64,000 bases of DNA. Source: Corythucha ciliata. Taxonomy: Eukaryota; Arthropoda; Insecta; Hemiptera; Tingidae. The stretch covers positions 52,247,253 through 52,311,252 of the forward strand of contig CM075939.1 of assembly GCA_038030265.1 (NCBI GenBank), given 5' to 3'. A program made the position numbers and the translations under genes. Below, piece after piece: positions 32,024-45,400 of the stretch. The notes beneath the pieces were generated by a model that worked only from the letters and a program-made list of their open reading frames with translations, ran no database searches and was not told the origin of the DNA. How positions within the stretch are numbered: the first letter of the stretch is position 1; every line of letters begins with the position of its first letter.

Positions 32024-33020
32024 CTGGGAGAGGATCCACGTTGACTATGCCGGCCCTATCGACGGACATTATTTCTTAGGCTGTGTGGATTCTAGGTCCA
32101 AGTGGCCTGAAGTTCGAATCACTTGCGATCCTCCTACCACCCCTGTCACAATTTCATTGCTGGAAAACATATTTTCGTTCCATGGCTACCCTCGCATAAT
32201 CGTTTCAGATAACGCTTCGGTTTTTACGAGTAACGAATTTGTTACATACTGTAAGACGAGTGGAATCAGCCAAAAATTTATCGCGCCTGGACATCCAGCT
32301 ACAAACGGTTTAGTGGAAAGAAATATTCAGACTCTCAAAAATAGACTGAAAACCGCTTCAAGTGAAAATATTTCTGTTCAAGAAAAAGTGAGACGAATAC
32401 TTCTACGTCATCGTGCTACGCCACTAAGTTGTGGAGAGTCTCCCGCAGAAAAGTATCTTCACCGGACCCTTCGACTTCGTCTAGACGCAATTTTCCCGTC
32501 AAGGCCCACCACAACCGTCAATACTTCTTCTTTTTCAACTAAACCTTGTCGTTTTTTTTCAGTGGGAGAAAGAGTTCAAGTTCGATTCATCTCGAATTCT
32601 AAAAAACCCACTTGGGTATTCGGCGAAATCACAAGAAAGATGGGCACTCGCCATTACCTTGTTCTTCTGGATTCGGGAAGAACGATCAAACGTCACGTAA
32701 ATCAGTTGAGGTCGACACTTGTTAAAAAAGTCAATTTCGGGCCGACCGAAGTTTTTGAAATCCCTAGACCCCGTTCCAACCCCGTCATCCTTTCAAATGA
32801 ATCTTGCAGTCTGTTTCCAGATATCCCTTCTTCTCCCTCTCTACCGCCCGTCGATCAAGATACGCCATCGGTGAACTATCGATTTTCTCCTGATCGCTCT
32901 CCCGCATCTGTCGGTTCTCCCTCTTCTTTCGAAAATCAAAATCAATCGGAAGCCTTGCGTGATCGCCCCCGTCGAAACACTCGATTGCCGCTGCGTTTCA
33001 GGGACTATATCATGAAGTGA
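31980..33020 (+). pseudogene. Gypsy integrase core and C-terminal domain
   Basis: A shifted frame carries the DDE core: HVDYAG (about 32039), SDNASVFTS (about 32207) and LVERN (about 32312). Downstream FSVGERVQVRF and a WVFGEITRK ... RHVNQLRS stretch form a C-terminal GPY/F-like module. A Pro/Ser-rich tail ends 34 bp before the 3' LTR. All three acidic catalytic residues are present. The frameshift just upstream separates this part from the zinc-binding module. Confidence 0.88.
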
Positions 33021-33054
33021 AGAGCCTACAGCATCCGTTTAAGTGGGGGAGAAT

Positions 33055-33233
33055 TGTTATATCCTTCACTACTCACTACAGTATTTATTACTGGACAAAT
33101 GATTAATTATTCAATTTTAATAAAAAGAAGTCAATTTTTCCTTTCAAGTTCTAAAAACTAAACGTGCATTTTTTCTTTTCCTTTTTCACAATAATTCCAA
33201 GGTCCTCATTCAAAGACCTCAAAAGTTACAACA
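33055..33233 (+). repeat. 3' LTR of the gypsy element
   Basis: 179 bp, followed at once by GATCC. It sits directly after the purine-rich tract. Confidence 0.93.
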
Positions 33234-33238
33234 GATCC

Positions 33239-34110
33239 GCGCCCGGCTATGTTATGTTATGAAGAGCCAACACGCAAAATTTGGTTTTTGGAAGTTCAAA
33301 CACGCGAAATTTGGCTTTTGGAAGCACAAACACGTGGCTTTTTTTGTTGAAAAGATGACACGAGTGGTCTTTTGAACAGTAAAGACACGAAATTCGACTT
33401 TTTGATAAACCTATAGACCAGGCCTTTTGAAGAGCCAACACGTTAAATTGATTTTTGTAAGAGCTAACTCATTGAATTTCGTTTTTGTGCGAGCCAAAAC
33501 GATTTTCGAAGGAGAAATTAGGTGCATCACATTCTGAAACTTTATTTCCCTCATTGAGTTAAAAAGACGTCGATTCGAGGAAAATTTCCAGTTAAGAGTT
33601 AATTAAGGCTATTAACCAATTATTTTCACTGAAATAACCACGAAAATGAATGTTTTCAGATCATTTTTCTCCATTGTTGGAGACATTTAGACGCGTTGAG
33701 TTATAATTTGAAATAGCCGACCCCAAAAACCGTAAATGTGCATTCCTCATAGTAAAACTCGCGGTTTTTGTTGTTTTTTTCAGGTCAGCCCCATGAAATT
33801 GCTTATTTAAAAAGAACTATCCAGGTAGGACACAACCCCACGAAATTGGTTTTTGAAGGAACCAAACCGATGATGATGCGACTGATGAATGAGTCCACCC
33901 CGCAAAATTTGTTACTAGGCTAAGCTGGCCCAGAAAAATTTGTCTTCGAGGGAGCTAAAAGATCACGAAATGGATTTTTAATTGAATCAACCTGTAGATT
34001 GTGAACAGAGCCGAACCCACGATTTACTGGCTTCTCGAGTGATCTTAAGTCAATAACCCCTCGAAATTTTACTTTTGAAGGAGCCAATCCCACACAATTA
34101 ATTGGTTGTT
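33239..34110 (+). repeat. Family A decayed tandem array
   Basis: Units such as GAGCCAACACGCAAAATTTG and TTTTTGGAAG recur at 33265-33530, and again with more decay at 33830-34110. They are the forward-strand form of the ~30-bp family A monomer. The segment 33530-33830 is unrelated. Confidence 0.65.
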
Positions 34111-36430
34111 GTGAGGAAACGGACGGTTTCCTGTCCGATTTTTGGAATCGAAGGACCGTTGCCCCTAGCTATGCCCACATAGCTCGCCAAAATCATTTCA
34201 GCCTCAGAAATAGAATATTCGTCAATGCACTTATTCTTTTCAACGACGACAGAGGTCCGTCATTTTGATCCGGAATCCGATCAATCCCTAGAAACTGACA
34301 TTTTATTGAGGAAAGAGGAAACTGTCAATTTAGCTTGACCGTGGTACTGATGGGACTTTTACCCTCCCCGTTTATGATGACTCCGACTTCTCCTTCCTGC
34401 AGGTAGGCATACGGTAATGGAATCGAATTAATTTGAAAAGGGGGCGTGGAGTGACATTCTCCTGAATACTTTTTTCACGTTTTTATTTTTTATTTTTACT
34501 AAAATTTAACTGAATGAGAGTGACGCGGAAAAGCCGAAGGCATTTTACCCTTTTTTCCATTTTCGACCCCTTTTTCTTCCCCCTTTTTTTTTATCCCTTG
34601 CCAGGCTCTTAACGGTGGAGTAGCATGAGTGGACCGTGGTTGTGAGTATGGTAGAGAGGGAGTTTAGTCTTTTCATTGTTTTTAGGTGAGGGGTTGAACG
34701 TCACCCTTTATAAATTTTTATCCCCCCGCGGACGAAAAAAAATCGGGGCTGATGTGTGCGTGTGTGTGGGGGGGGGGCAGGAATCAACTTTCCAATACCT
34801 CCCTTCCTCCTCCCCCAACCATCAATTACTATTTTCCACCCATAGTGGGGGGATCGTATTTGCTGAAATAGGCAGAGAAGGGAGGAGGAGAAAAAAAAAT
34901 TGATATATCGTTAATGTAGGGGAGCCTCATTAATTCAGGCTTGGGCCCATAAAGAGGAAAAGGGTTAGAAAAAAAAAAAACGTCCTGGAAAGGAATTGAG
35001 GAAGAGTGGAACAATCAATGCGGGTGAGAGGTGAACTAAAAGAAAAAATAACACATCGGCTGGAGAAGAAAACAAAAAACGAAAATAATATTGTGAAATT
35101 GCAGCTCTTGATAGCGTTAATTTAAAGCAATATAGGAGAAGGATTCCGCGAAATTCAAAGAATTTCGCGCCGCCGGCGCCACGTTCTGAGAGTGGTCAAA
35201 CCTTTATTTGAAGACGATAATTATATTAATAAGTAATAATTAGTAATCACGATGTGAACCATTGGAAAAGGCTACTGCTTCATAGGAATGCTAATTTAAA
35301 CCTTCCCCCTTTCCCTTGGACCAACCATTAAGACATCAGGGCAATTTCTAATGGATTGATTTTAAAGGCATAATCTTATGAACCTAGCGCTTGAATTACA
35401 CTGCCGCACAGTGCTGCCTGAACTTTCTTATTCTCCCTTTGAATAAGTTGCCTCCTCATTCACCACTTTTCATTTTTCTCGACCACTCCTACCTCACTAT
35501 CGCAAATCCCCCCCCCCCTCCCACTTAACACAAATTAATTAAAAGAGCCCAGTAGTAGGTATAATTTATGCTGAATGTTTACAAGGAAAAGGTGAGGTTT
35601 GCGAAGAGCGTCCCCTGGCTTGGGGAGTGGGAATGGTGAAGGAGTGGTGAAGGAGTGGTTTGGAACATGAATTATTAGGCAAATTAGACCAAAAAAAAAA
35701 TAAATAAAAATGGACTGGGGAAGAGGAGTGAATGATAACAAAGAAATGGGGAAAAAGGTGGGATGGGAAGGGGTTGGTGGCCCAGAGGTGAGAGAGTTTG
35801 TTGCTGAATTTTAAACGTGCAAGCCATAAAACAATAAAAAAAAAAAAAAAAAACATGGAAGTAACAAAAAAAGTTTCGCTTCCCTTGTTTCTGTAACTCG
35901 AAGAGAGAGAAGGCGTTTGTTGATGAAATGCAATTTAATTATGAAGCTCTGCCCTTGGACCCCAGCAACCCAAAATTTACTGAGGGCAATTTTTAGTCAG
36001 AAATTAACAAATTATAGCCAGGGAGTTCTTTGTTTCAGCATATATCAATTTTTTTTCTGATCGGGATAATGCCAATTGACCCTCACATGCTGATTTTTGA
36101 GCTTGAATGTGAAAATGAAGCCCCGAAACTGTCACTATTTGTCCTCAGACACTGAAATGCTGTTCTGCAAGGTCATTATAAGCCTGTCAAGTCAAGTAAA
36201 TGATGCTCCTTCAAGTATCCGCTCTCCCAGAAACAGCGTTCCAAAAATCATGAAACTCAAACGCTGTCAGTAAATCGTGAACGCCACTAAAATCACTGTA
36301 CACTGTTCGATCAATTACTGTGTCAACTGCACCCCGTGCAATGTTGCCTCAGCAACACCAACTATGAAAGAAAAACCCCCTTAATTGGCCATAAAAAGCT
36401 TCCAGAAACCGTTACACATGTAAGGAAGCT
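34111..36430. other. No gene seen
   Basis: C/T- and A-rich non-coding sequence with a GTGTGTGGGGGGGGG tract near 34760 and homopolymer runs. No exon was recognised. Confidence 0.4.
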
Positions 36431-37900
36431 TTTCCTTACGGCTCGCGTTACATTCATCTAAAATTGGCAAATAAGGTCTCTATTAATTAATAAAACCCGG
36501 CGAAATAAGCCTTTCGAGTGGGTGAACCCTGCGAATTTAGATTTTTGAATCAATTCGGCTCTTCGAGTTAGCGAACCCTGTGAAATAATTGTTTGCAGGA
36601 TCCAAATCCGTGGATCGGGTGAGCCAACCACACGGCAATGTGATTTTTCGAGTGTGCCGGTGATTTTCATGTTGAAAAAAACCCGCCAGACAGAAGTAAA
36701 CACACGAATTTTTTATTTATCTTGATTTTTTATTTTATCTTGCGAAATTACAGGTTTGAGAGAAACATACCCTCGCGAAAATTGGTTTTGACTGAGCCAA
36801 GCTCGCGAAAATTGGTTTTGACTGAGCCAAGCTCGCGAAAATTGGTTTTGACTGAGCCAAGCTCGCGAAACAGCTTTTCCTGTTACCAGTCAACCAATTT
36901 GTTGTTAACAGAAGTGTTGTTCGTTGGCTGTTGCCAACACGGCCAATACGAAAAACGGCTGTTGCCAACAAGGCCAATACGGAAAACGGCTGTTGCCTGT
37001 TTCGTTCGTTGCCAGTATACAATAGTAGACGCGACAGTTGACAAGTGGAAACGTGATGTTGACCAATATTGCTGTGTTGTGTTTTTTCTGTTTTATTTGC
37101 AATACCGGAAGCAGCCAACAAACACAGCTAGAGTGAAATCAATTAAATTAGTTTCAAAATGGGCCCCTACCCGTTGAGTTGGTTTGTCGACTGTTAAAAC
37201 TCCGTGAATCGGGTTTACCAAGTAGGCAAACCTCGCAAAATTGGTCACTATTTTTCGTAGAATCCAAAACCGCAGCAGAACGGGTTAAATGAATGAGCCG
37301 CAACGCTGAAATAGGTTCCTGAATGAGCTAAACACGAGAGTTTGGTTTCTTTTTATTGCGGGTCATCCTCGTGAATTTCGTCGTTGAAGGAGCCAAATAA
37401 ACGGAATATTTTGGACAACTGGGATTCTTAAGTGAGGCAGCTCCACTCCCACGTCTTCTTGTGGGTCCAAGCCTGGAGAATTTTGTTCTTAAAGAAGCCA
37501 ACCCCTCGGGACTTGTTTATTTCAATGAGCCGATCCCACAAAATTGTTTTTTTCATGATCCAACACTTTAAAGTTTGGTGTTGTGTGGTGTTGGTGTAGG
37601 CAACACCCAAACGTGGGGTATGTGAGTGAGCGTATACCGCAAAATTGGGGTTTCAAGGAGAAAAGTCAGGAAAATTTGTTTTTGAAGGAGCTTCTGAATT
37701 GGTACAATCTATGAACCAAATGCGTGTGAGAACTCTGAGAAATTTTAGTGAGAAATCCCCAAAGACTGGTTCTCGAAGTATCCAAAACCACGAGATTGGG
37801 GTGAAGTGCGAGATACCCCGGTGAAATTGGTTTTAGAAGGATCAAAACCGACTTTCGTTTCAAATTTTGAGTATTCGGCAGGGATTTCTAGCCCTGCAAT
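36431..37900 (+). repeat. Family A array, including an exact 30-bp tandem block
   Basis: Three exact copies plus a partial fourth of a 30-bp unit, CTCGCGAAAATTGGTTTTGA + CTGAGCCAAG, occupy 36772-36870. Around it lie decayed units of the same family. A separate 31-bp unit with CTGTTGCCAACACGGCCAAT is duplicated at 36958-37005. No coding role is seen. Confidence 0.78.
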
Positions 37901-39123
37901 TCCAATGTAATGATTATAAGGGCAGAAAACTTGGGACTTTGGCCTCAATTCCCGAACAATTTTAGTGACATTTTGGCGAGGTTGCTATTGATACACCGTG
38001 AAGGCCCTATTTTCTATGTTTCGGGGGATTTTGCACTGCAAAGGGTGTTTTTGATTACCCCAAAAACAGTTCCTGGAAGGCCTCCCGCTATAGCCTTATA
38101 ACGATTTATTCGTGTTTGCTGGGATGCGAAGAGGTGGAGCAACTGATGAAAAATGGAAAAAAGAGGAATGGAAAAAACTACCCCTGCATTTTTCCTGTTT
38201 TCCCCACGCCTCTTCACCCGGTTACCAGAAATCAAGCCCTTCAGATAGCAGCGCCCGACTGTGGTGGCGGGGGTTGGTTCAAGGGGGAGAACCGGCAGCA
38301 TATCTGGGAAATGCCTCTTCACAAGTGAACAAGAGACATTTTTCCTATGCATCTCCCCCTCGCCCCCTTTACAACCACTTCACGTCAACCCAAAAACGGG
38401 ATCGTGTCATTTTCAATGGTCGGTCACCCTTTCCCATCTTTTCGATTTTTTTTTCTCTCTCTCTCTTCCACCTCCTTCACCCTCCCAACCATACTGCTTT
38501 CCCCTCTCCAGTTAAAAAACACGCTTTAAAAAAACAAAAACGGAAACAGGTGAAATACTGCTCTCCCCTCTTGTGCCGAAAAAATCGCTGAAAACATCGC
38601 AGGGAGGGGGGAATGTCGAAAAACCTTCCCTATTCGAGGGGTGTGAGCGGTGACGATAAAAATGGTCCGTTTCAACGCACGAATCTCCCCCTCTTTAGGT
38701 AAAAGAGCGAAAATGGCTTTGCGTTTCCTTTTTCCGTCCATTTCACCGCTGCAGAGTCAAGCCCAATGTCTCTCGCTGCGGTGTTAAAACTAAAAAGGCC
38801 GTATACAGAGAGGCAACTCCCTAAATATATAGGTAACTCCTTTCACTTTTCAACCATCTGATTGTTGTTGAGTTCCGTAAGGGATACTAAGTCCTACGTA
38901 TCTACGTATTAACGCATCATTTTATGTAAACTAAGGCTGTGGTGGTGGTGGGGGGGGGGGCGTCGACGGAGTGGAGAGAATTAAAATCAAATCAGGATGA
39001 CCGATTTGCGGAAAGACAGAGAGAGAGAGAGAGAGAGAGAGATGAGTGAGAGGAGCTTACAAGTTTAAATACCGCTTTTCCGCGGATGTTTGGTATACAA
39101 GATTGAAAATCGACAATATGTAT
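37901..39123. other. No gene recognised
   Basis: A 159-codon open frame at 38112-38591 (+) has low-complexity Pro/Ser and Phe/Leu runs and no recognisable domain, and is not supported as a gene. A GA dinucleotide tract lies at 39018-39043. Confidence 0.4.
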
Positions 39124-39480
39124 AGGTTCGTTCGTTTGTCGTCCGGAGCTGCTCTGGACTTCACGAACAGTCCGAAAAGCGTTCTTTTGTAATCCCAAAC
39201 TACAGTGAAAGCGTAGTTTTTGGACTGTTCAGTGCAGCACTATCTACACTGACAAATTAGGAGGAGCCTGCTGCTCGAAATGTTATAACCTGCTCTATAA
39301 TTACCTTTTGTCAACATTTCTGACTGGTAAGCGGGAATAAATTATAAAGGTAACGATTTTGTTATCGTTAGGTTAGCCATTTGCACGAAAAGCGTTCGTT
39401 TGCTTTTCAAAAATGACGTCAATCCCGAACTGCTCGAACTACACGCACACCACTACACTGAACGACAAACGAACGAACCT
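39124..39480. mobile_element. 357-bp MITE, TTCGTTCGTTTGT family
   Basis: The 19-bp ends AGGTTCGTTCGTTTGTCGT and their exact inverse at 39462-39480 define it. The next bases (CCGGAGCTGCTC, inverse near 39425) continue the pairing. Flanking TAT on both sides could be a short duplication. Related to the element at 51423-51567. Confidence 0.75.
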
Positions 39481-42400
39481 TATTAATAGCGAAAGGAAGG
39501 AAATTGGAAACTAGGTACAGTTTGAGTGTGCCACTCAAGGGGTTTTACAGTATAGGTTGGTAGTAAAGGGGTGCCTTAGCCTATGTAGCGGAAAAGGTGG
39601 ATTTTGAATGAGTTTGGAGGAGGCCAAAGGGGTTACGAAGTTATCCGGCTTTAAAATAGAAGAGAAGACAATACCCCCACCCCACCCCCAACCATTCATA
39701 CTAGACCCTACGGACAACAGCCTCTTTTCAGGCTCCCCCTCACCCACCCCTCTAGTCCACACCACTTAACATTATCATAACTATTGCAGGTATTCACTAC
39801 TTCCTCGCTGCTTCGGCATAATCTTCTTTCCCCTTGGAAAATCAAAAGGAAGGGAGACGAAGTGAGGCGAGTTCACCGAGTGGAAAACGATGAAAGAGAA
39901 GTGAAAAGGATGGGAGGGCCTGGGTAAGTATTGTAGTGTCTCGACTTCGAAATCGGACGTTAAGGGTCCGATCTGGCCCTTTGGATTAGTAGTGGTGAGA
40001 CTGGGCGCGCAAGGGATTGGAGGTGGAGACCACTTACCTCGGATTATCTGTTATACCTAAAGGGCCGCAAAATTGATCTTTCCTTCAAACTATATCATCT
40101 CTTATAGAGCTAACGATTAATAATAATTTATTGTTCACGATGCCCAGAACAAAAGGCAGTCAAAAACAGAAGCGAGAATGCTCAACTTCGGTCCAAAATG
40201 AGCGCAAGAGCGGTTGTTTTAATAAAAAATGCAAATCAGTGGAATAAGCACAGCGATGTAAAGGGAAAGGAGCTTTTTAAAGGAATAAAGTTTAATAATG
40301 AGACAGGAAAGCTTGAAAAGGGGTTGTGCCTACCCTCCCGCTCTCCCGTATATTTCCAACACCCCTTCATCACATCTCGAGAGATTATTATATGAGGGGG
40401 CTGAGTCAGACCTCTGCAGAATTGTAATTATGTTAATGAGACGTTTGTCGGGATTAGAATATAAAGAAAAAAAAAGTAGAAGGAAAAAGGGTTCAAGTAT
40501 AATTTTTAAGCCCTTTCAGTACGATGAAGTGACTGGATGAGGTTGAGGGGGGTGTAGGGAGAAACAGTTGAATCTCTCGCACGTGTTAGCCAAGTGAGTG
40601 AAAGCGTGTAATAACATAAATTGTGACGGTGAAGAGAGGGGATTTTAAAATTATAGCTTCTATTCAATGAGTGTAATAGGCTGGAGGGGGTGGGGGTGGG
40701 TGAAATTGAATTTGATAGACGTTGCCCGAGGGAGCAGACATAATTGACGCATATACGTTTGGGACAGTCGCTCAATGAATGATACGAATGGTGACTGAAT
40801 TTTATCGATCCTACGCATGATTTTGGCGTGACTCTCTTCCCCCACTCCAGCACTTTCACAAGCCACTTATTTGGACAAAAAATTGCTATAGGTGTTTTGA
40901 AAGGTGTAGGAACGTACTTTACGGTGAAAAGAGAAGCGGAAAAATGAAGAGGTTTAAAGGCAGATCCGGCGTCAAGGGCAAAAGAGAGAAGGAGAGGGTG
41001 ATAAAAAAGTTTTTTTTGTTCAAAAGTTGTTTTTTTACGAGTAAAAGATCTCGTAGACACGGGGAGTTGAAAGGAAGGAAAAAGGATTTATTCATTTTTC
41101 GACCACCTGTTGCTTCTAAGTCGTCCACCCCTCCCCTTTTTCACCATTCATACCACCCCCGAAAACACTCACCATCCTCCTCAAACCCCGTTCAGCCGCC
41201 CCTTTCGCAATTCCAACGATGGAATAGGAAGTGGGTAACGGGGGTTGTTACGTTTAAGAGCACACAGACGATGACGGTGCAGTGTTGGCTGTTGATGGGC
41301 CCGGGGTGAGGCGGCGCGGCCGGGCGAAGAGGGGACACAACCACCTTTTCCACCAAAAAGACCATTCGCCCTCCAACCCCTCAACCTTCTAACCCATTCA
41401 CTTCGCTTCTTTATTTCTCCACTCCTCGTCGCACTCTTTCGTCACCCTACAAAACAAACCCCCGACTTTTCCTCTCGTTTTTCCCCCGCACCGTCACTTT
41501 TTTTTAGTACCTCCTTTTAAACTCTCTCGTCTTCGAAAGATGCCAATGGTGGCGGGGGGAGAAGGATGAAAATTCATTTTATAGGGTTAAACGCGTAGAA
41601 AAAGAAGACATATTTTACTATAATGTTTTGAGCTATACAGAAGCAGGAAGGGCCAATTTTTCATTGTCCGAACTCTGTATGTAATTAAGTGAGGGTGAAC
41701 TTACGATTTACATGTCGCGTTCCGGGTGATGTAGTATGATGACTGTAGTCACTATCACGAAAATGAGGAAAATTGGCGTAATGACTCGGATTTTTTTTAA
41801 TGACTGAAGCGCGTTCCTTTCTCATAATATATCCAGCCATTCGTCGAGAGGAAAGTGTTCCCAAGTAATAAAATTGGGACAGTGGTCGAAACTGAACAGA
41901 AAGATGTTAAAACATTGAACGAAAGAGTGTTCCAGGGGCGGGGGGGGAGGTATATCGAAGCTCTCTGAGTGGAGAAACGAGGGATGGAAACTTAGTCACT
42001 ATATATACATGAACACGGAGCTGTAATCTTATTAAATTTACATATTAATCAACGGATTTTAATTATAAACCACCTCGATTCACCCCTTCGTCTTCAAATT
42101 CCACCCCCCACATCGTTCCTATTTTCTTTCCCACTCCCTCACTTTCCTCATTCAACGCTTCATCCTACTCTCTGTCCTGAACTCCGTTTCATTTCGCCTT
42201 GCCGTAGCTCTAGAGTCATTTACATTAATCCAATAATTGCATGGAGGTTTTCGCCGTAATTAGCAATTCAAATTAGGTCTGGAGCTTCGTAAAGGTGGTG
42301 TGGTGAGAGGGGTAGTGAGGGTGTTTGGTAGCGAAAAGGGCCCCCCCCCCTGTATAACCCTTCCCTTTTACTTCCCCACCGCCGAACAAACCTCTTTACC

Positions 42401-45400
42401 CTCTCTTAAGCAATACGAGTAACACACTTGCCACACACCGAGATATCGATGTATCTCCCCTCCCCACCGCCACTCCCAACCACCCCAAAACATCCCCACC
42501 ACCTTTTACTGAGGGACCTTGTCTCCTCAATTATAATTTGTAATTTTCTCGGTCTGCTCAATGTGGATGTTTTGAAGTGATGGTAGGGGGTGGTGTGTGC
42601 AAGGGTTTGGCTCGAGTAAAGGCGAAGGAATAAGCGAAGGAAGAGTTTGGGGTGGTTGTTATGGGGGCGGCTGGGAGAGTGGAGAGGGGCTAGGATTTGC
42701 ATTAGTTCAGTGGTAATTTTAAACGCGATTACTAACGCAGCACTCCCCCGTGACTTCACCCATCACTACAACTTGCATCCCTCATTTTATTCCACCCCCG
42801 TCACCCTGTTACAACCCTTTTCCAGGTTCTAATTTTACCCACTGTACTCTCGCTCCTCACCGTCTTTTCGTAGTCCTTCTAAAGCTGCCGGAAAGTGGGG
42901 AAATCTTCATTTTCCTGAAAGATCTGCTAACGGTAGAGCACGACAGAAAAAAAAAAGATTGAGCCTAAACTTTTTCTCGCAGTTTTGAAAGATGGTCGAA
43001 GGTCGGTAAATCTCGTATATTGCGAGAAAAAAGTGCTATTTTTTTCATCTCTATCTCACAACCCCTAGCCCAGCGTCGTCGTCAGCATCGCGAATTCGTA
43101 CGTATACGAATAGAGTGGATGGACACGAGAACAGCACGGAGACAGTATACGAGTGGAATGGGTGGTGGAGAGGGATGGTGGAAAAGGGCCGAAGGGTTAC
43201 AAACAGGGGTCACGCCATATTGGCTCGCACGGAATTAATTAAAAATAACGAAGAGACATAGGTGGGGAAGGGAATGGATGGCTGGGCAAAGAAAGGGGGA
43301 TGGAGAGGACTTGGATAATGTATGTTCAATGGCCTTGCGTACTTTTATTCACGGAGAGCCCAGGGCTCTGCAAGGGTTAGAAAAATGAAAAAAAAAAAAA
43401 AAAAAAAAATCCGGGGACGTAGCGAGAAGGGGTAGTGGAACAAATGTGGTTTTGGAAGGGTTCGAACGAAGAGTTGGCTAGTGAAAAAACAAAATAATTT
43501 CAAAGTTCAATATTAAAAACTCGCTGAAAATTACTTTTTCGGAATGAAACAAATTAAAATAAAATCAGCAAGTGTAAAATATTGCGAATCTCGCGAAAAA
43601 TCACGTTTTCTTTGAAAAAATATAAACAATAAACAAACAAAGTTATTTTTTCTCTCTTTCAGATCAAACTTTTCTCTCTCTCTCCTTTTTCTCTCCTACT
43701 CTATAACATCTCACCCCTACCCTTCTGGCATGCTGCCGCCTCCACAAGCGCCAGCCTCCAAGATTCTAGATTTAGGCGGGCGCAATCTACAACCCTTACC
43801 CCCTTCTTCCTTCTCGCGCACCTCTTCAAACTCGTCGTATTTTCACCCCCCCCCCTCCCTCACCGAATGTGAATTCACCGTGTCATCCCCCCTTTTCTAA
43901 CCACTCGAGGAAAAAGGAACATCTATTATTCCGTAACGCACTTGTTGGTTAACTTCCCAAGGGATAATGCTACAAATCCGTCTTTTTTCAACCCCCTCAC
44001 TCCGGCGTACAACCGGCTTTTTTTCTCTAGACTGTTTTTTTACTCTTCATGTACGTTTTTAAACGAACGGAGAGACGAAATTAAATTGTAAATATTTGAG
44101 CCACTGGAGTTAAAGCGCCTAGGATCTTACAAAAAAGAGTCCTCTGGGGACGTTATGTAAACGCGGCAAGGCAGCAAGATCGTCTCTTTCTTGAGAGTGG
44201 TCCGCTAGCTTTACTGCCGCATTGTCCGTTCACATTTTGTTTATAGTTATAAATCGCGTGGGCTGACGCTTAGCATAGCCCCTACCCACACCCACCCACC
44301 CTGAAGTTGCATCAAGTCGGCTTGAATCGCGACTATACACAATGTATAGGCACGTCACAATTGCACAACTCGTCGAAATCGTATGTATTTGGCGCTTAAC
44401 ACCGCTGATAGCAGTCCAAACAATCAACGAGTCCTGCGAGTCTAAAGAGGGACCCCATCACAACTGACTTTCCACTTGGAAGCGTAATCAAAGCCCAAGA
44501 ATGTGTCGACGCGATACCAACAATTTTGGATCGGAGGATTGCTTAGCTTAAAACTGGTTATTTCGTCTGACGGGAATCCTATTTTTTACCCAAATTTAAT
44601 TGTAATTATGCCACTTAAATTACGTAGTTGCAATTATATTCGATTGGGTGCAATTAACTCTGTATGTGAAAATAGAAACTGACGTTGAGGCTCCAATATT
44701 CGGCCGCTGAGGAAGAGGGTGTTTTTTATTTGGTTTTCGATATTATCACACATTTATATACCCACCGAATAAGCTTTGAACGAAGCCTTCAGTGTGGTCG
44801 AGAACATTTAGCAGTGCACCGTGCCCTCCGGAATTATTTAAATTAAAACCTTCTCATAGCAGAAAATGTGACTGGCTTTAAACTGAAAATTGCAGGTCTT
44901 TTACCTGGCTGCCATGCCCTGCTTGGATGCCTATATAATTTTAACTGTCATCTCTCCCCTCCTAACCACTTGCAACCACTACTCCTCCAACCCTCACAAT
45001 TTCTTTGTATTTTGTAAAGGAATAAAGCAAGTAATATTCACTCGTGTTAAGATTGGATTGGCTCGCTTGAGTTCTCCCTGACGTCTTCGCCTCTTGACGC
45101 GAAGGCTCAACTCGAAAGAAATTGTGCCTTTAAATAGGGATGATGAGGATCATTAAATGGGAAGATTTTCGCTTATAGCGCGGCGGCCGTCGTATCGAGG
45201 ACAACGAGGGGTTAAGGACGAATAAATCAGGCCCGGTTAAAATACATTTAGTCCAGTTTAATATGCTGAGCGACAGAGATGGCGGAGTTGTGATGAGCGG
45301 TAAATTGTGGTGTGAGAGGGGGTGATGAGGCGTAATCATTTGTTTAAAAAAAAAAAAAGCATACGCGACTGTTTTAGACTGAAGATTTTCAGCAGTCATA

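Larger units (their letters stand above)
28439..33233 (+). mobile_element. Ty3/gypsy LTR retrotransposon, recent but pol-disrupted
   Basis: LTRs at 28439-28621 and 33055-33233 begin TGTTATATCC and end TTACAACA. They differ only by a 1-nt and a 3-nt indel. The target duplication GATCC is exact at 28434-28438 and 33234-33238. A TGG-initiated primer-site candidate (TGGCGACGAGGAT) starts at 28625 and a purine tract (AAGTGGGGGAGAAT) ends at 33054. The domain order gag, zinc knuckles, protease, RT, RNase H, integrase identifies Metaviridae, and the overall look is of the mag/K02A2.6-like group. There is no env frame. The coding region has two frameshifts and one nonsense codon, so this copy cannot make an intact polyprotein. 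Confidence 0.95.

Noticed and set aside
36772..36870. CRISPR-like array of 30-bp repeats
   Set aside because: The units are directly adjacent without unique spacers, and the DNA is eukaryotic with spliced genes. It is a minisatellite.
38112..38591. 159-codon plus-strand open frame
   Set aside because: Composition follows the local pyrimidine-rich sequence. There are overlapping open frames in all three phases and no recognisable motif.
39930..40060. 5S rRNA-like or tRNA-like fragment (ATCGGACGTTAAGGGTCCGATC)
   Set aside because: Only a short hairpin resembles 5S rRNA. The internal promoter boxes and the terminal stem are missing.
40506..41060. 184-codon minus-strand open frame
   Set aside because: Low-complexity Ser/Leu/Phe/Pro composition, no domain, no splice context, and other frames over the same purine-rich DNA are also open.
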